A stretch of 64,000 nt of DNA from Paenibacillus sp. FSL H3-0469 (GTDB taxonomy: Bacteria; Bacillota; Bacilli; Paenibacillales; Paenibacillaceae): assembly GCF_038051945.1 (NCBI RefSeq), contig NZ_CP150302.1, forward strand, positions 7,192,001-7,256,000, in the 5' to 3' direction. The notes under the pieces were generated by a model. It had not been told where the DNA came from. It made no database searches and saw only the letters and a program-made list of their open reading frames with translations. Shown in pieces: positions 34,960 through 43,341 of this stretch (the first letter of the stretch is position 1; each line of letters begins with the position of its first letter). The translations under genes and the position numbers were made by a program.

Positions 34960-36240
34960 TCACAGTGCAGTCGCCCGAATCGCCTCCTCTACTGTAACCA
35001 GCTGCTCGCTCCCCAGCTCCATATCCTTCAGCCGCAGCTTCTGCTCCGCGGCTTCGCTCTCTCCGACCATAATCACGTAGCGGACGCCTTTGACTGAAGC
35101 TGCGGCCAGCGTTTTTTTGAGCCTGCGCGTGCCGGTGTCCACGCTCGTGCGGATACCGGCGGACCGCAGCGCAGCGGCAGCAACCAGAGCCTGCGGCAGG
35201 TATCCGCCGCCGATCGGAATGATCAACACGCCGGAACGGTCCGCCGTATCTGCCGGGCGCTCGCCCAGCAGGGCCATAATCGACTCCATCCCGAAGGAGA
35301 TGCCGACGGTAGGATATTCTATATCCTCACGCCCGACAAGCTTGCCGATGATGGCATCATACCGCCCGCCGCCACCCAGACTGGACGAGTAGCCGCCTGT
35401 GGCATCGAAGATTTCGTATACAGTCCCCGTGTAGAATGACAACCCGCGTGACAGAAAAGGATCAAAGGCGCACACCTCCGCAAGGCCAATCGCGTCAATC
35501 AGCTGCTGCAAGGCAAGCACTTCGAGCGCCCCGGGCTGCCCGTCGAGCGAATATTTCTCCACCAGTTGTCCGAACTCAAGGTTCCCCAGCTCCAGCAGCT
35601 CGGCAATCCGCTGAATCGTATCTGCCGTCAGCGCTTTGTCCGTAAGCTCAGCCAGCACCCCGGCGCTGCCGATCTTGGCCAGCTTGTCGAGGGTCAGCAT
35701 CACGGAGAGCTGCTCCTGCTGCGGAACACCGACCGCACCCAGAATCTCGCCGAGGAAGCGGCGGTTGTTCCACTTCAATGCCACCGGAATCTCCAGGCTG
35801 CGGAACACCTCTGCCGCGAGCTGCATCAACTCAGCCTCCGCCTGCGGACCGGCAATGCCGACGACATCGGCGTCACATTGCAGGAATTCGCGCAGGCGGC
35901 CTTTTTTGACCGGACCATCCCGGAACACCTTGCCGATCTCATACCGCCGGAAGGGGAATTCAATCCCCGGATTTAAGGCAATCACCTTGGCAAAAGGAAT
36001 CGTCAAATCGTACCGCAGCCCCACCCTGCGCCCGCCCTGATCTGTAAGCTGGTACATCTCGCGCAGAATTTCATCGCCCCCCGCGTATTTGGAGGTTAGC
36101 AGCTCCAGCTCATTCAGCATGGTCGTAGCCATAGACGCGAAGCCGTACAGCTCGAACAGCTCCTGCAGCGTAGTCCGCACCTTCTGGCGGATGGCCTGTT
36201 CCCGGCCGAAGTAATCATAGGTTCCTTTAATATTTTGCAT
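34960..36240 (-). CDS. hisS: Histidine--tRNA ligase
   Basis: A 426-residue class II synthetase that charges tRNA-His. Motif 2 (FRRYEIGKVFRDG...REFLQCDADVVG), the histidine-specific GLSFYTGTVYEI loop and motif 3 (GGGGRYDAIIG, GISFGMESI) are intact, and a C-terminal anticodon-binding domain is present. This argues for a catalytic enzyme and not the HisZ regulatory paralog. It stands alone, without aspS beside it, so it may be an auxiliary copy (inference). Its leader carries a His3 peptide and an attenuator. AAGGGAG precedes the ATG. Confidence 0.93.
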   Translation of the reverse strand: MQNIKGTYDYFGREQAIRQKVRTTLQELFELYGFASMATTMLNELELLTSKYAGGDEILREMYQLTDQGGRRVGLRYDLTIPFAKVIALNPGIEFPFRRYEIGKVFRDGPVKKGRLREFLQCDADVVGIAGPQAEAELMQLAAEVFRSLEIPVALKWNNRRFLGEILGAVGVPQQEQLSVMLTLDKLAKIGSAGVLAELTDKALTADTIQRIAELLELGNLEFGQLVEKYSLDGQPGALEVLALQQLIDAIGLAEVCAFDPFLSRGLSFYTGTVYEIFDATGGYSSSLGGGGRYDAIIGKLVGREDIEYPTVGISFGMESIMALLGERPADTADRSGVLIIPIGGGYLPQALVAAAALRSAGIRTSVDTGTRRLKKTLAAASVKGVRYVIMVGESEAAEQKLRLKDMELGSEQLVTVEEAIRATAL

Positions 36241-36276
36241 AATTAGCAGCTCCCTTGAATGTGAATTCGGTGAAAA

Positions 36277-36382
36277 TAAAAAACGCGCCGGACCCCGTGG
36301 TCCCGCGCGCTTATCTATGCCGCAGGGAGGTCAAACGCGAAATGCGTTAGCCCTCCCTGAATGAATTCAGGTGTGCTAACGC
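36277..36382 (-). promoter_or_regulatory. hisS attenuator: competing hairpins and rho-independent terminator
   Basis: On the minus strand, region 1 (GCGTTAGC, 36375-36382, overlapping the leader stop codon) can pair with region 2 (GCTAACGC, 36344-36351). Region 2 with its flank CAGGGAGG (36352-36359) can instead pair with region 3 (GCGTT...CCTCCCTG, 36323-36337). A terminator follows: GCGCG-CGGGACC / GGTCCGG-CGCG (36284-36310) and six T (36278-36283), 37 bp before the hisS ATG. This is the classic 1:2 / 2:3 / terminator layout driven by ribosome position on the leader peptide. The T-box signature (AGGGTGGNACCGCG) is absent. Confidence 0.75.
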
Positions 36383-36429
36383 TGCTTGTGATGATGAAGC
36401 TGATTCGTTATGATGGACAAGCGGTTCAT
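36376..36429 (-). CDS. hisS leader peptide with three consecutive His codons
   Basis: A 17-codon frame reads MNRLSIITNQLHHHKQR and stops at the TAG inside attenuator region 1. GGAAGGGA lies about 9 nt before the ATG, and the promoter is just upstream. The CAT-CAT-CAC run 6 codons before the stop would stall ribosomes when charged tRNA-His is scarce. That would block region 1 and alter folding of the downstream hairpins. The role is inferred by analogy with amino-acid biosynthetic operon leaders. Confidence 0.75.
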   Translation of the reverse strand: MNRLSIITNQLHHHKQR

Positions 36430-36463
36430 AGGAATCAATTCCCTTCCGGCTGGATTACAGCAC

Positions 36464-36492
36464 ATTATAGCGGATGGGGAGCAGCGGCGCAA
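36464..36492 (-). promoter_or_regulatory. Sigma-A promoter of the hisS leader
   Basis: On the minus strand, TTGCGC (36487-36492), a 17-bp spacer and a perfect TATAAT (36464-36469). Transcription would begin near 36457, about 28 nt before the leader ATG. Confidence 0.7.
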
Positions 36493-36526
36493 GAGTAACA
36501 TTTTTTATCGTGAAGGAGCAATCATA

Positions 36527-37180
36527 ATGAATGACAAAGAGCTGATCACAGCAGCGGAGCATTTTGCGCAGGAGCAATTGGGCCAGGATACCACCGGCCA
36601 TGACTGGTTCCATGTGAGCCGGGTGCGGAATACGGCCGCCCTGATTGCCGGAATGGAAGGGGCCAATGTGGTGATCTGTACCATAGCCGCCCTGCTGCAT
36701 GATGTAGCAGACGAGAAGCTGAATCCCTCCAAGGAAGCGGGCCTGCTCAAGGTGAGTGACTGGCTGGACGGACATCTGCCGGATGAAGCGGCGCGTAAGC
36801 ATATTATGGAGATTATTGCCACGATGTCCTTCAGCGGCGGCGGGGGCGAGCCCATGTCAACGCTGGAAGGGCAGGTGGTCCAGGATGCGGACCGTCTGGA
36901 TGCGCTTGGAGCTATCGGGATAACGCGGACCATGGTCTTTTCGGGAGCCAAGGGCCGTCCGGTCTATGATCCGCAGCTCCCACCGCGTGACGAATCGCTG
37001 CAGAAGGAATACCGGGACTATTCCAAGGGGACGGCGGTCAATCATTTTTATGAGAAGCTGCTGAAGCTGAAGGATCTGATGAACACCCCGTACGGCAAGC
37101 AGCTTGCGGAGGAGCGGCATCAGTTCATGCTCAGTTTTTTGGAGCAATTCTATAAGGAATGGAATCAAGGGGCAGAGTAG
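36527..37180 (+). CDS. HD-domain phosphohydrolase (YedJ-like)
   Basis: The ATG at 36527 follows GAAGGAG at 8 nt; the longer frame from 36410 would read through the divergent hisS promoter region and is rejected. The 217-residue protein has the metal-binding HD signature: HDWFHVSRV (His), ALLHDVADEK (His-Asp), and a downstream Asp in VQDADRLDALGAIGI, as in the YedJ/YpgQ group, which hydrolyse nucleotides. It is divergent from hisS and followed by dbpA. The substrate is unknown. Confidence 0.87.
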   Translation: MNDKELITAAEHFAQEQLGQDTTGHDWFHVSRVRNTAALIAGMEGANVVICTIAALLHDVADEKLNPSKEAGLLKVSDWLDGHLPDEAARKHIMEIIATMSFSGGGGEPMSTLEGQVVQDADRLDALGAIGITRTMVFSGAKGRPVYDPQLPPRDESLQKEYRDYSKGTAVNHFYEKLLKLKDLMNTPYGKQLAEERHQFMLSFLEQFYKEWNQGAE

Positions 37181-37270
37181 CTGTTATAATGAAGGTATGC
37201 GCAAGATGGATGGAACGCGGGAGATCCCGCCTGAACCGGAACAATCGGCATAGAAGAGGTAGAATATAAT

Positions 37271-38722
37271 ATGAGTGAAGTACAAGTACAGTTTAGTGAT
37301 TATGGTCTGAATGAGGAGATTCTCCGCGCGCTGGAGGTTCTGAAGTACACGGACCCTACAGAGGTGCAGCGGAAGGTCATTCCTGTAGCGTTGAAGGGAC
37401 AGGATCTGATCGTCAAGTCGCAGACCGGCAGCGGCAAAACCGCAGCCTTCGCCATCCCGCTCTGCGAGCTGGCCGATTGGGCGGAGAACAAACCCCAGGC
37501 GCTGGTGCTGACCCCCACCCGGGAGCTGGCCCAACAGGTGCGCGAGGACATTACGAACATCGGCCGCTTCAAGCGGATTAAGGCGGTAGCCCTGTTCGGC
37601 AAGCAGCCGTTTGCCCCGCAGAAGATTGAGCTGACCCAGAAGACGCATGTGGTTGTAGGTACGCCGGGCCGCGTATTCGACCATATTGAGCGCGGTACGC
37701 TGAACCTGAGCCGCATACAATATCTAGTGATCGACGAAGCGGACGAGATGCTCAGTATGGGCTTCATCGAGCAGATCGAGAAGATCATTAAGCAGCTGCC
37801 CAAGGAACGGGTAACGATGCTGTTCTCGGCGACACTGCCGGAAGTAATCAAGAATCTGTGCCGGAAGTATATGAAGGACCCGGCGGATATTGAGATTGAA
37901 GCCAGCGGAATGACGACAGCATCGATTGAGCATGCACTGATTGAGGTTGTACAAGCTGCCAAATTCGGGCTGCTCAGCGATCTGCTGACGGTGGAGAACC
38001 CGGATAGCTGCATTATTTTTTGCCGGACCCAGGAGCAGGTGAACGCCCTCTTCCGCGGGTTGGCTGACCTCGAATATCCGGTGGACAAGATCCACGGCGG
38101 CATGGAGCAGGACGAGCGGTTTGAGGTAATGAATGCCTTCAAGCGGGGCCAATTCCGCTATCTGATCGCCACCGACGTTGCGGCCAGAGGGATTGATATC
38201 GAGAACATCACCCATGTCATTAACTACGATATCCCGCTGGAAAAAGAGAGCTACGTCCACCGCACCGGCCGCACCGCGCGCGCAGGCAAAAGCGGCAAAG
38301 CGATCACCTTCGTGACGCCGAACGAGCACAAATGGGTCAGGGAAATTGAGGGCTATATCGGCTTCAGCCTGCCCGTCATGAAGGCTCCTTCAGACGATGC
38401 TGTGGCCTATGCCAAACCTGCCTTCGACCAGAAGCTGGGCAAGCAGCAGGTCCGCAAAGCGGGCAAAACCGAGGTCATGAACCAGGATATCATGAAGCTG
38501 TATTTCAATGGCGGCAAGAAAAAGAAGCTCCGCGCGGTGGACTTTGTCGGCACCATTGCAAAGCTTGAGGGTATCACCGCTGAGGACATCGGGATCATCA
38601 CGATTCAGGATAACGTGACCTACGTCGATATTCTGAACGGTAAGGGACCGCTTGTACTCCAGACAATGAAGGAGACCACGGTCAAGGGCAAGCTGCTGAA
38701 ATGTCATATTGCCAAGAAATAA
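37271..38722 (+). CDS. dbpA: DEAD-box ATP-dependent RNA helicase DbpA (YxiN-like)
   Basis: A 483-residue helicase. It has the Q-motif region, motif I SQTGSGKTAAF, PTRELAQQV, TPGRVFDH, DEAD (VIDEADEML), SAT, and motif VI HRTGRTARAGK. The last ~75 residues (KLYFNGGKKKKLRAVDFVGTI to CHIAKK) are the DbpA RNA-binding domain, which recognises hairpin 92 of 23S rRNA, so it acts in large-subunit assembly. A GC-rich hairpin (37217-37230) lies in its leader. A strong terminator follows. Confidence 0.93.
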   Translation: MSEVQVQFSDYGLNEEILRALEVLKYTDPTEVQRKVIPVALKGQDLIVKSQTGSGKTAAFAIPLCELADWAENKPQALVLTPTRELAQQVREDITNIGRFKRIKAVALFGKQPFAPQKIELTQKTHVVVGTPGRVFDHIERGTLNLSRIQYLVIDEADEMLSMGFIEQIEKIIKQLPKERVTMLFSATLPEVIKNLCRKYMKDPADIEIEASGMTTASIEHALIEVVQAAKFGLLSDLLTVENPDSCIIFCRTQEQVNALFRGLADLEYPVDKIHGGMEQDERFEVMNAFKRGQFRYLIATDVAARGIDIENITHVINYDIPLEKESYVHRTGRTARAGKSGKAITFVTPNEHKWVREIEGYIGFSLPVMKAPSDDAVAYAKPAFDQKLGKQQVRKAGKTEVMNQDIMKLYFNGGKKKKLRAVDFVGTIAKLEGITAEDIGIITIQDNVTYVDILNGKGPLVLQTMKETTVKGKLLKCHIAKK

Positions 38723-38753
38723 GCCGGAGCTGCTGCTATTGCAGCCGGGTATC

Positions 38754-38800
38754 GAACGCTGTCACACTGGGCAATAAGGCCGGGGTGACAGCGTTTTTTT
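38754..38800 (+). terminator. Rho-independent terminator after dbpA
   Basis: AACGCTGTCAC pairs with GTGACAGCGTT, followed by TTTTTT. Confidence 0.9.
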
Positions 38801-38855
38801 GAAATAGTGATGTATGATACAATAATATGAACTCTTATTAAAGGATGGGCTTCTA

Positions 38856-38885
38856 ATGAAGAAAGCAGACAAGTCAGCCTCCTAA
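38856..38885 (+). CDS. cat leader peptide (9 aa)
   Basis: The frame MKKADKSAS, preceded by AAAGGATGG, ends inside the left arm of the hairpin that hides the cat ribosome site. It resembles the short leaders (MKK...) of inducible cat genes of Gram-positive bacteria, where chloramphenicol stalls the leader ribosome and opens the hairpin. Confidence 0.8.
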   Translation: MKKADKSAS

Positions 38886-38913
38886 ATTCAGTTTACACAA
38901 ACATTTAGGAGGC
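38877..38913 (+). promoter_or_regulatory. Translational attenuator hairpin masking the cat ribosome site
   Basis: GCCTCCTAAA (38877-38886) and TTTAGGAGGC (38904-38913) form a perfect 10-bp stem that sequesters AGGAGG, 7 nt before the cat ATG. The left arm overlaps the last codons of the leader peptide, so a stalled ribosome would melt it. Confidence 0.88.
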
Positions 38914-38920
38914 ATAGCCA

Positions 38921-39589
38921 ATGATTTTTAATCTGATTGATAGGGATAACTGGAAGAGACAAGAGATCTTTAATCATTATCTGAACCAGGGTACGACCTT
39001 TAGCCTGACAGCAGAAATCGAGATTAGCGTTTTATACCGAATAATAAAACAACAAGAATATAAGCTGTATCCTGCCCTTCTATTCTTGTTGACCCGTGTG
39101 GTTAACTCCAATATTGCGTTCAGAATGGGATACAATTGTACGGGGGAATTAGGGTATTGGGACAAGGTAGACCCGCTGTATACCATTGCCGACAGTATCT
39201 CGGAATCCTTTTCGGCGATTTGGACGGCGGGCACGAATGATTTCAAAGCGTTCCATGATGCTTATGTTTCAGATGTGGAGAATTATAAGGATTCCGGGAG
39301 ATTGTTCCCTAAGACACCTATACCTGAGCATACCTTTTCTGTATCTATGATTCCGTGGACTTCCTTTACGGGCTTTAACCTGAATATCAGCAATAACGGG
39401 AATTACCTTCTGCCCATTATTACCGCAGGTAAATTCACGACCACAGGCGATTCAATATACCTGCCACTGTCGTTGCAAGTCCATCATGCAGTCTGTGACG
39501 GCTATCATGCAGGATGGTTCATGAACGAGGTCCGGGCCATGGCAGATCGTGCTGAGGAATGGATTGACGGAGGTTATTCATTTGGCTAA
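38921..39589 (+). CDS. cat: Type A chloramphenicol O-acetyltransferase
   Basis: A 222-residue enzyme transferring acetyl from acetyl-CoA to the 3-hydroxyl of chloramphenicol; it acts as a cytoplasmic trimer. The active-site signature is HHAVCDGYH with catalytic His189, and SMIPWTSFTGFNLN is the conserved CAT core. Length and motifs match classical CATs and not the xenobiotic hexapeptide type. Its leader carries a drug-responsive translational attenuator. No mobile element borders it, so it may be an intrinsic chromosomal gene or an old acquisition. Confidence 0.93.
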   Translation: MIFNLIDRDNWKRQEIFNHYLNQGTTFSLTAEIEISVLYRIIKQQEYKLYPALLFLLTRVVNSNIAFRMGYNCTGELGYWDKVDPLYTIADSISESFSAIWTAGTNDFKAFHDAYVSDVENYKDSGRLFPKTPIPEHTFSVSMIPWTSFTGFNLNISNNGNYLLPIITAGKFTTTGDSIYLPLSLQVHHAVCDGYHAGWFMNEVRAMADRAEEWIDGGYSFG

Positions 39590-39648
39590 ATAACAAGACC
39601 ATTCTTGAGGAAATTAATTATGCACCACATTTTGATTCAAAATAAAGA

Positions 39649-39690
39649 AACCTTCCGGTATACGGCTTAAGCCGCATTTCGGAAGGTTTT
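39649..39690. terminator. Bidirectional terminator between cat and the ABC exporter
   Basis: AACCTTCCG and CGGAAGGTT arms enclose the palindrome CGGCTTAAGCCG. T runs follow on the plus side, and A-rich sequence (T on the minus strand) lies on the other, so it can serve both converging genes. Confidence 0.85.
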
Positions 39691-39718
39691 TAATTTGAGT
39701 CCGCATCAATAGAAATGT

Positions 39719-41434
39719 CTACGCATTATACTGCGCCTGATATAACCGGCTATAAGTGCCTCCGGCATTCACCAGCTCCTCGTGGCGGCCTTCCTCGGAG
39801 ATGCCGTCCTCATTCACCACAATAATGCGGTCGGCATTCTTGATCGTCGTCAGGCGGTGGGCAATAACCAGTGTGGTGCGGCCCACCGACAGGTCGGCCA
39901 GCGACTGCTGGATCGCTGCTTCGGTCTCAGTATCGAGTGCCGAGGTAGCCTCATCCAGAATCAGAATCGGCGGATTCTTCAGGAACATCCGGGCGATGGC
40001 CAGCCGCTGCTTCTGTCCGCCGGACAGCTTCACGCCGCGTTCGCCGATTACAGTCTCCATCCCATTCGGGAGGCTGTTAATCAGCTCCTCCAGGTGAGCC
40101 TGGCGGGCCGCCTGCCAGATGTCCTCCATCCCCGCATCCAGCCGGCCGTAGGCAATATTCTCGCGGATGGTGCCGGAGAAGAGGAAGACATCCTGCTGCA
40201 CGATTCCGATCTGCTTGCGCAGCGAGTTCAGCTTCATATCACGGATGTCGATCCCGTCAATGGAGATTGCGCCGCCGGTTACATCGTAGAAGCGGGGGAG
40301 CAGGCTGCAGATCGTGGTTTTCCCGGCACCGGAAGGGCCAACGAATGCGATGGTCTCCCCGGCATTTACCTTCAGACTGATCTCCTTCAGCACGGTCCGG
40401 TCTGCTTCATACCCGAAGCTGACATTGCTGAAGGAGATATCCCCGCGAAGCGAATCCACCTCTACCGCATCCGGCTTGTCAGCGATATCCGGTTCAGTGT
40501 CGATGACTTCAAGATACCGTTTGAATCCGGCAATCCCCTTAGGATAACTCTCAATAACTGCATTGATCTTCTCAATCGGCCGGAAGAAGACATTGGCCAG
40601 CAGAATGAAGGCGACGAATTCGCCGATCTCAAGTTGGCCCTGAATGAAGAACCACGCCCCGCAGACCATCACCACAACAGTAATCAGGCGGGTCATCATA
40701 TAGCTGACCGAGAAGCTTTTGGCCATCAGCTTGTACGCCATCAGCTTGGTCTCGCGGAACTTCTGGTTGTCCACAGCGAACAGCTCTTTCTCGAATTCTT
40801 CATTGGCAAAAGACTGGACTACGCGGATTCCGCCGACATTATCCTCAATCCGGGCGTTGAAATTCCCGACGTTGCCGAATAAGCGGTGATAAGTGTCTGT
40901 CATGTTGCGTCCGAAATAAATAATGACCCAGGCCATAATCGGCACGATGATGAACGTGATTACGGCCAGCTGGAGATTGATATCGGCCATCAGTATAAAT
41001 GCGCCGACCAGCGTCATGACCGCAATGAACACATCCTCCGGCCCGTGATGCGCGACTTCGCCGATATCGTTGAGATCATTGGTTATTCTGCCGAGCAGAT
41101 GACCGGTTTTGTTGTTGTCGAAGAAGCGGAAGCTGAGCTTTTGAATATGGTTGAACATTTTTTTGCGCATATCGGTCTCAATATTGATCCCCAGCATATG
41201 GCCCCAATAGGTGACAATATAGTTCATTGCCGTGTTCAAGGCGTAGATGGCGAGCAGGGCGACACAGGCAATCAGAATCAGCGACCAGTTCTGGCCCGGC
41301 AGCAGGTCATCAATGAATTTATTGACAGCCACCGGAAAAGCAAGCTCCAGCAGTCCCGCACCCACCGCACAGGTGAAGTCAAGGACAAACAGCTTCTTAT
41401 ACGGACGGTAGTAGGAGAAAAAACGACGCAGCAT
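39719..41434 (-). CDS. ABC exporter (fused membrane and ATPase domains), Fur-box controlled
   Basis: A 571-residue half-transporter of the type IV exporter family. Six helices (residues 1-~310) precede an ATPase with Walker A GPSGAGKTT, signature LSGGQKQR, Walker B LILDEATSALD and the AHRLTT switch. It works as a homodimer or with a partner; substrates in the family range from lipids to peptides and drugs. A Fur box (41478) lies 44 bp before the start, so iron limitation should induce it; siderophore or haem-related export is possible but unproven. Confidence 0.9.
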   Translation of the reverse strand: MLRRFFSYYRPYKKLFVLDFTCAVGAGLLELAFPVAVNKFIDDLLPGQNWSLILIACVALLAIYALNTAMNYIVTYWGHMLGINIETDMRKKMFNHIQKLSFRFFDNNKTGHLLGRITNDLNDIGEVAHHGPEDVFIAVMTLVGAFILMADINLQLAVITFIIVPIMAWVIIYFGRNMTDTYHRLFGNVGNFNARIEDNVGGIRVVQSFANEEFEKELFAVDNQKFRETKLMAYKLMAKSFSVSYMMTRLITVVVMVCGAWFFIQGQLEIGEFVAFILLANVFFRPIEKINAVIESYPKGIAGFKRYLEVIDTEPDIADKPDAVEVDSLRGDISFSNVSFGYEADRTVLKEISLKVNAGETIAFVGPSGAGKTTICSLLPRFYDVTGGAISIDGIDIRDMKLNSLRKQIGIVQQDVFLFSGTIRENIAYGRLDAGMEDIWQAARQAHLEELINSLPNGMETVIGERGVKLSGGQKQRLAIARMFLKNPPILILDEATSALDTETEAAIQQSLADLSVGRTTLVIAHRLTTIKNADRIIVVNEDGISEEGRHEELVNAGGTYSRLYQAQYNA

Positions 41435-41477
41435 CTCTTGTTCACTCTTTTCTGTAATATGTTATGTATCTGGTTAC

Positions 41478-41492
41478 TGAGAGTGATTCTCA
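41478..41492. promoter_or_regulatory. Fur box of the ABC exporter
   Basis: TGAGAGTGATTCTCA, a 7-1-7 inverted repeat with one mismatch to the Bacillus consensus TGATAAT-n-ATTATCA type, between the exporter start and its upstream region. Confidence 0.75.
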
Positions 41493-41654
41493 ATTAAACC
41501 TTCTGCTTAGGATACTAAAGATGGTTACATGTTTTGTCAACGGTGAGAATCGTAATAATTGAAATATACTGCGGAATTGATTGCCGTTTAACCCATACCA
41601 AGGACATGGTTTATACATATTTTAACAGTATTCAGGCGTAAAGGAGGAGTTAAC

Positions 41655-41759
41655 ATGGGCGAAAATGTTGGAGGATACGGCGGAGCATTCACTTCCACTG
41701 GCGCAATCCTGGTTCTGTTCATCCTGCTCGTAATTATCTCTAAATCCCTCTGGGTGTAA
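41655..41759 (+). CDS. YjcZ-family small sporulation membrane peptide
   Basis: A 34-residue peptide, preceded by AAGGAGG at 8 nt. A Gly/Tyr-rich head (MGENVGGYGGAF) is followed by a single hydrophobic helix (ILVLFILLVIISKSLWV), the pattern of the YjcZ family found in spore-formers and usually associated with the sporulation or spore membrane. Its own terminator follows. Standard gene callers often miss peptides of this length. Confidence 0.85.
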   Translation: MGENVGGYGGAFTSTGAILVLFILLVIISKSLWV

Positions 41760-41782
41760 TCCGGGTTCACCTGCTCTGCTGG

Positions 41783-41811
41783 CCGCTGGTCGTTTGACCG
41801 GCGGTTTTTTT
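41783..41811 (+). terminator. Rho-independent terminator after the YjcZ peptide
   Basis: CCGCTGGTC pairs with GACCGGCGG (one mismatch), followed by seven T. Confidence 0.88.
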
Positions 41812-42010
41812 AACAATTGGGGCCCCAGCAAAGTACTGAGCTAAAGCCCTACTTTGAAGGATCATTTTTTGGCCCCGTGAGGCTGCTCCGGCAAGTGATA
41901 TGATATAATGAAATAATGCGCCTGGGTTGAAGGGCGTAATACATATAGCGGCTATTCCCTGACAAGCTCCGGGCTTGACGGGTGTTTTGCTGCGACCCTG
42001 GAGGTACAAC

Positions 42011-43231
42011 ATGAAGCCTGGCCGTGAAAATAACATGAGGACAAGCCCGGCCTTGTCCTCATCTGCTGCGGATATCCGCAGCCGCTGGATGCTCGTCACT
42101 GGAATCATCTGTGTGGCCGCTGCTCTGCGTGCCCCGTTCACTTCCGTCGGACCTCTGCTGGAGATGATCCGGGATGACTTGGGATTGTCTAATACGCTGG
42201 CGGGGGCGATTACGACTTTGCCTTTACTGGCTTTTGCCCTGCTGTCACCGTTCGCGCCCCGGCTTGCCCGCAAGCTGGGACTGCCCAATATCCTGGTGCT
42301 GGCCATGCTCACGCTGTCCATGGGAATTCTGGTCCGTTCGGCTTCCGGCACGGTAACCTTCTTCGCAGGTACGGCGATGATCGGTCTGTCGATTGCCGTC
42401 TGCAATGTGCTGCTGCCTGGACTGATCAAGGGAAAATTCCCGCACCGCATCGGTCTGATGACCGGAATCTATACCGTGTCCATGAACATCTGTGCAGCGG
42501 CTGCTTCGGGGCTGAGTGTTCCCTTGGCCACCCGTGCGGGGCTGGGGTGGAGAGGGACCCTGGCGCTCTGGTTCATGATTGCTGCACTGGCTACGATCTT
42601 CTGGATTCCGCAGCTGAAGAGTCTGGGCGCGGGACAGGCAGGCACTGCATCCTCTTCAGCGGCACGGGTCTGGCGCTCCCCGCTCGCCTGGCAGGTTACG
42701 CTGTTCATGGGACTGCAATCTCTGCTCTATTATGTGCTGATCGCCTGGTTCTCGGTGATCCTCGGGGAGCGGGGGATGTCTGCCAGCCATGCCGGCTGGA
42801 TTCTCTCGCTGATGCAGCTGGCCCAGCTGCCGTTCACGTTCTTCGTGCCGCTTTGGGCCGGAAGGATGAAGAGCCAGCGGCTGCCGGTGGTGATTACTTC
42901 AGTTCTGTTTATCACTGGCATCCTTGGCGTCTGGCTGGGCAGTACTGCGCTGATGGCGTTATGGGCTATCTGCATAGGGATTGCCGGGGGCTTCGCCTTC
43001 GGTCTGGCGATGATGTTCTTCAGCCTGCGCACCCGGACCACACAGGAGGCCAGCGAGCTGTCCGGCATGGCCCAATCGGCGGGCTATCTGCTGGCCGCGA
43101 TGGGTCCCGCACTGTTCGGCCTGCTGCATGATGCTGCGGGAAGCTGGAATGTACCGCTTGCGCTGCTTGTCTTAGCAAGTGTGCTGCTGTTCGCTGCCGG
43201 TATGGGGGCGGGACGCGACAAGTTTGTATAA
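42011..43231 (+). CDS. MFS transporter of the CynX/NimT (YeaN-like) group
   Basis: The ATG at 42011 follows GGAGG at 7 nt; a longer in-frame start at 41975 lacks a ribosome site. The 406-residue protein has twelve predicted helices and the CynX/NimT opening LRAPFTSVGPLLEMI, with the first-loop basic motif (FAPRLARKLG). The group exports or imports cyanate, 2-nitroimidazole and other small compounds. It lies between the YjcZ peptide and an iron-regulated gene, with no functional link visible. Confidence 0.87.
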   Translation: MKPGRENNMRTSPALSSSAADIRSRWMLVTGIICVAAALRAPFTSVGPLLEMIRDDLGLSNTLAGAITTLPLLAFALLSPFAPRLARKLGLPNILVLAMLTLSMGILVRSASGTVTFFAGTAMIGLSIAVCNVLLPGLIKGKFPHRIGLMTGIYTVSMNICAAAASGLSVPLATRAGLGWRGTLALWFMIAALATIFWIPQLKSLGAGQAGTASSSAARVWRSPLAWQVTLFMGLQSLLYYVLIAWFSVILGERGMSASHAGWILSLMQLAQLPFTFFVPLWAGRMKSQRLPVVITSVLFITGILGVWLGSTALMALWAICIGIAGGFAFGLAMMFFSLRTRTTQEASELSGMAQSAGYLLAAMGPALFGLLHDAAGSWNVPLALLVLASVLLFAAGMGAGRDKFV

Positions 43232-43296
43232 GATTTTCGCTGAGAAAGTGCATTGTAAGCTGATCTCGGCGTGCTACTATTGTGTTTAAGATCATC

Positions 43297-43311
43297 TGAG
43301 AATGATTATCA
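43297..43311. promoter_or_regulatory. Fur box of the siderophore-binding protein gene
   Basis: TGAGAATGATTATCA, a 7-1-7 inverted repeat with one mismatch, 30 bp before the start codon. Confidence 0.88.
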
Positions 43312-43341
43312 ATGAAATTAGACACAGGAGTGAAGAGAGAG

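Noticed and set aside
34678..35080. Repeat protein encoded by the 51-bp array (17-residue period)
   Set aside because: The first step is 52 bp and shifts the frame, there is no ribosome site, and the frame runs into the antisense of hisS.
36241..36430. T-box riboswitch upstream of hisS
   Set aside because: The antiterminator signature AGGGTGGNACCGCG is not present on the minus strand. A His3 leader peptide with competing hairpins explains the region better.
41819..41876. Terminator from GGGGCC and GGCCCC in the gap before the MFS gene
   Set aside because: The T run lies inside the loop, before the second arm, so it does not form a terminator in either direction.
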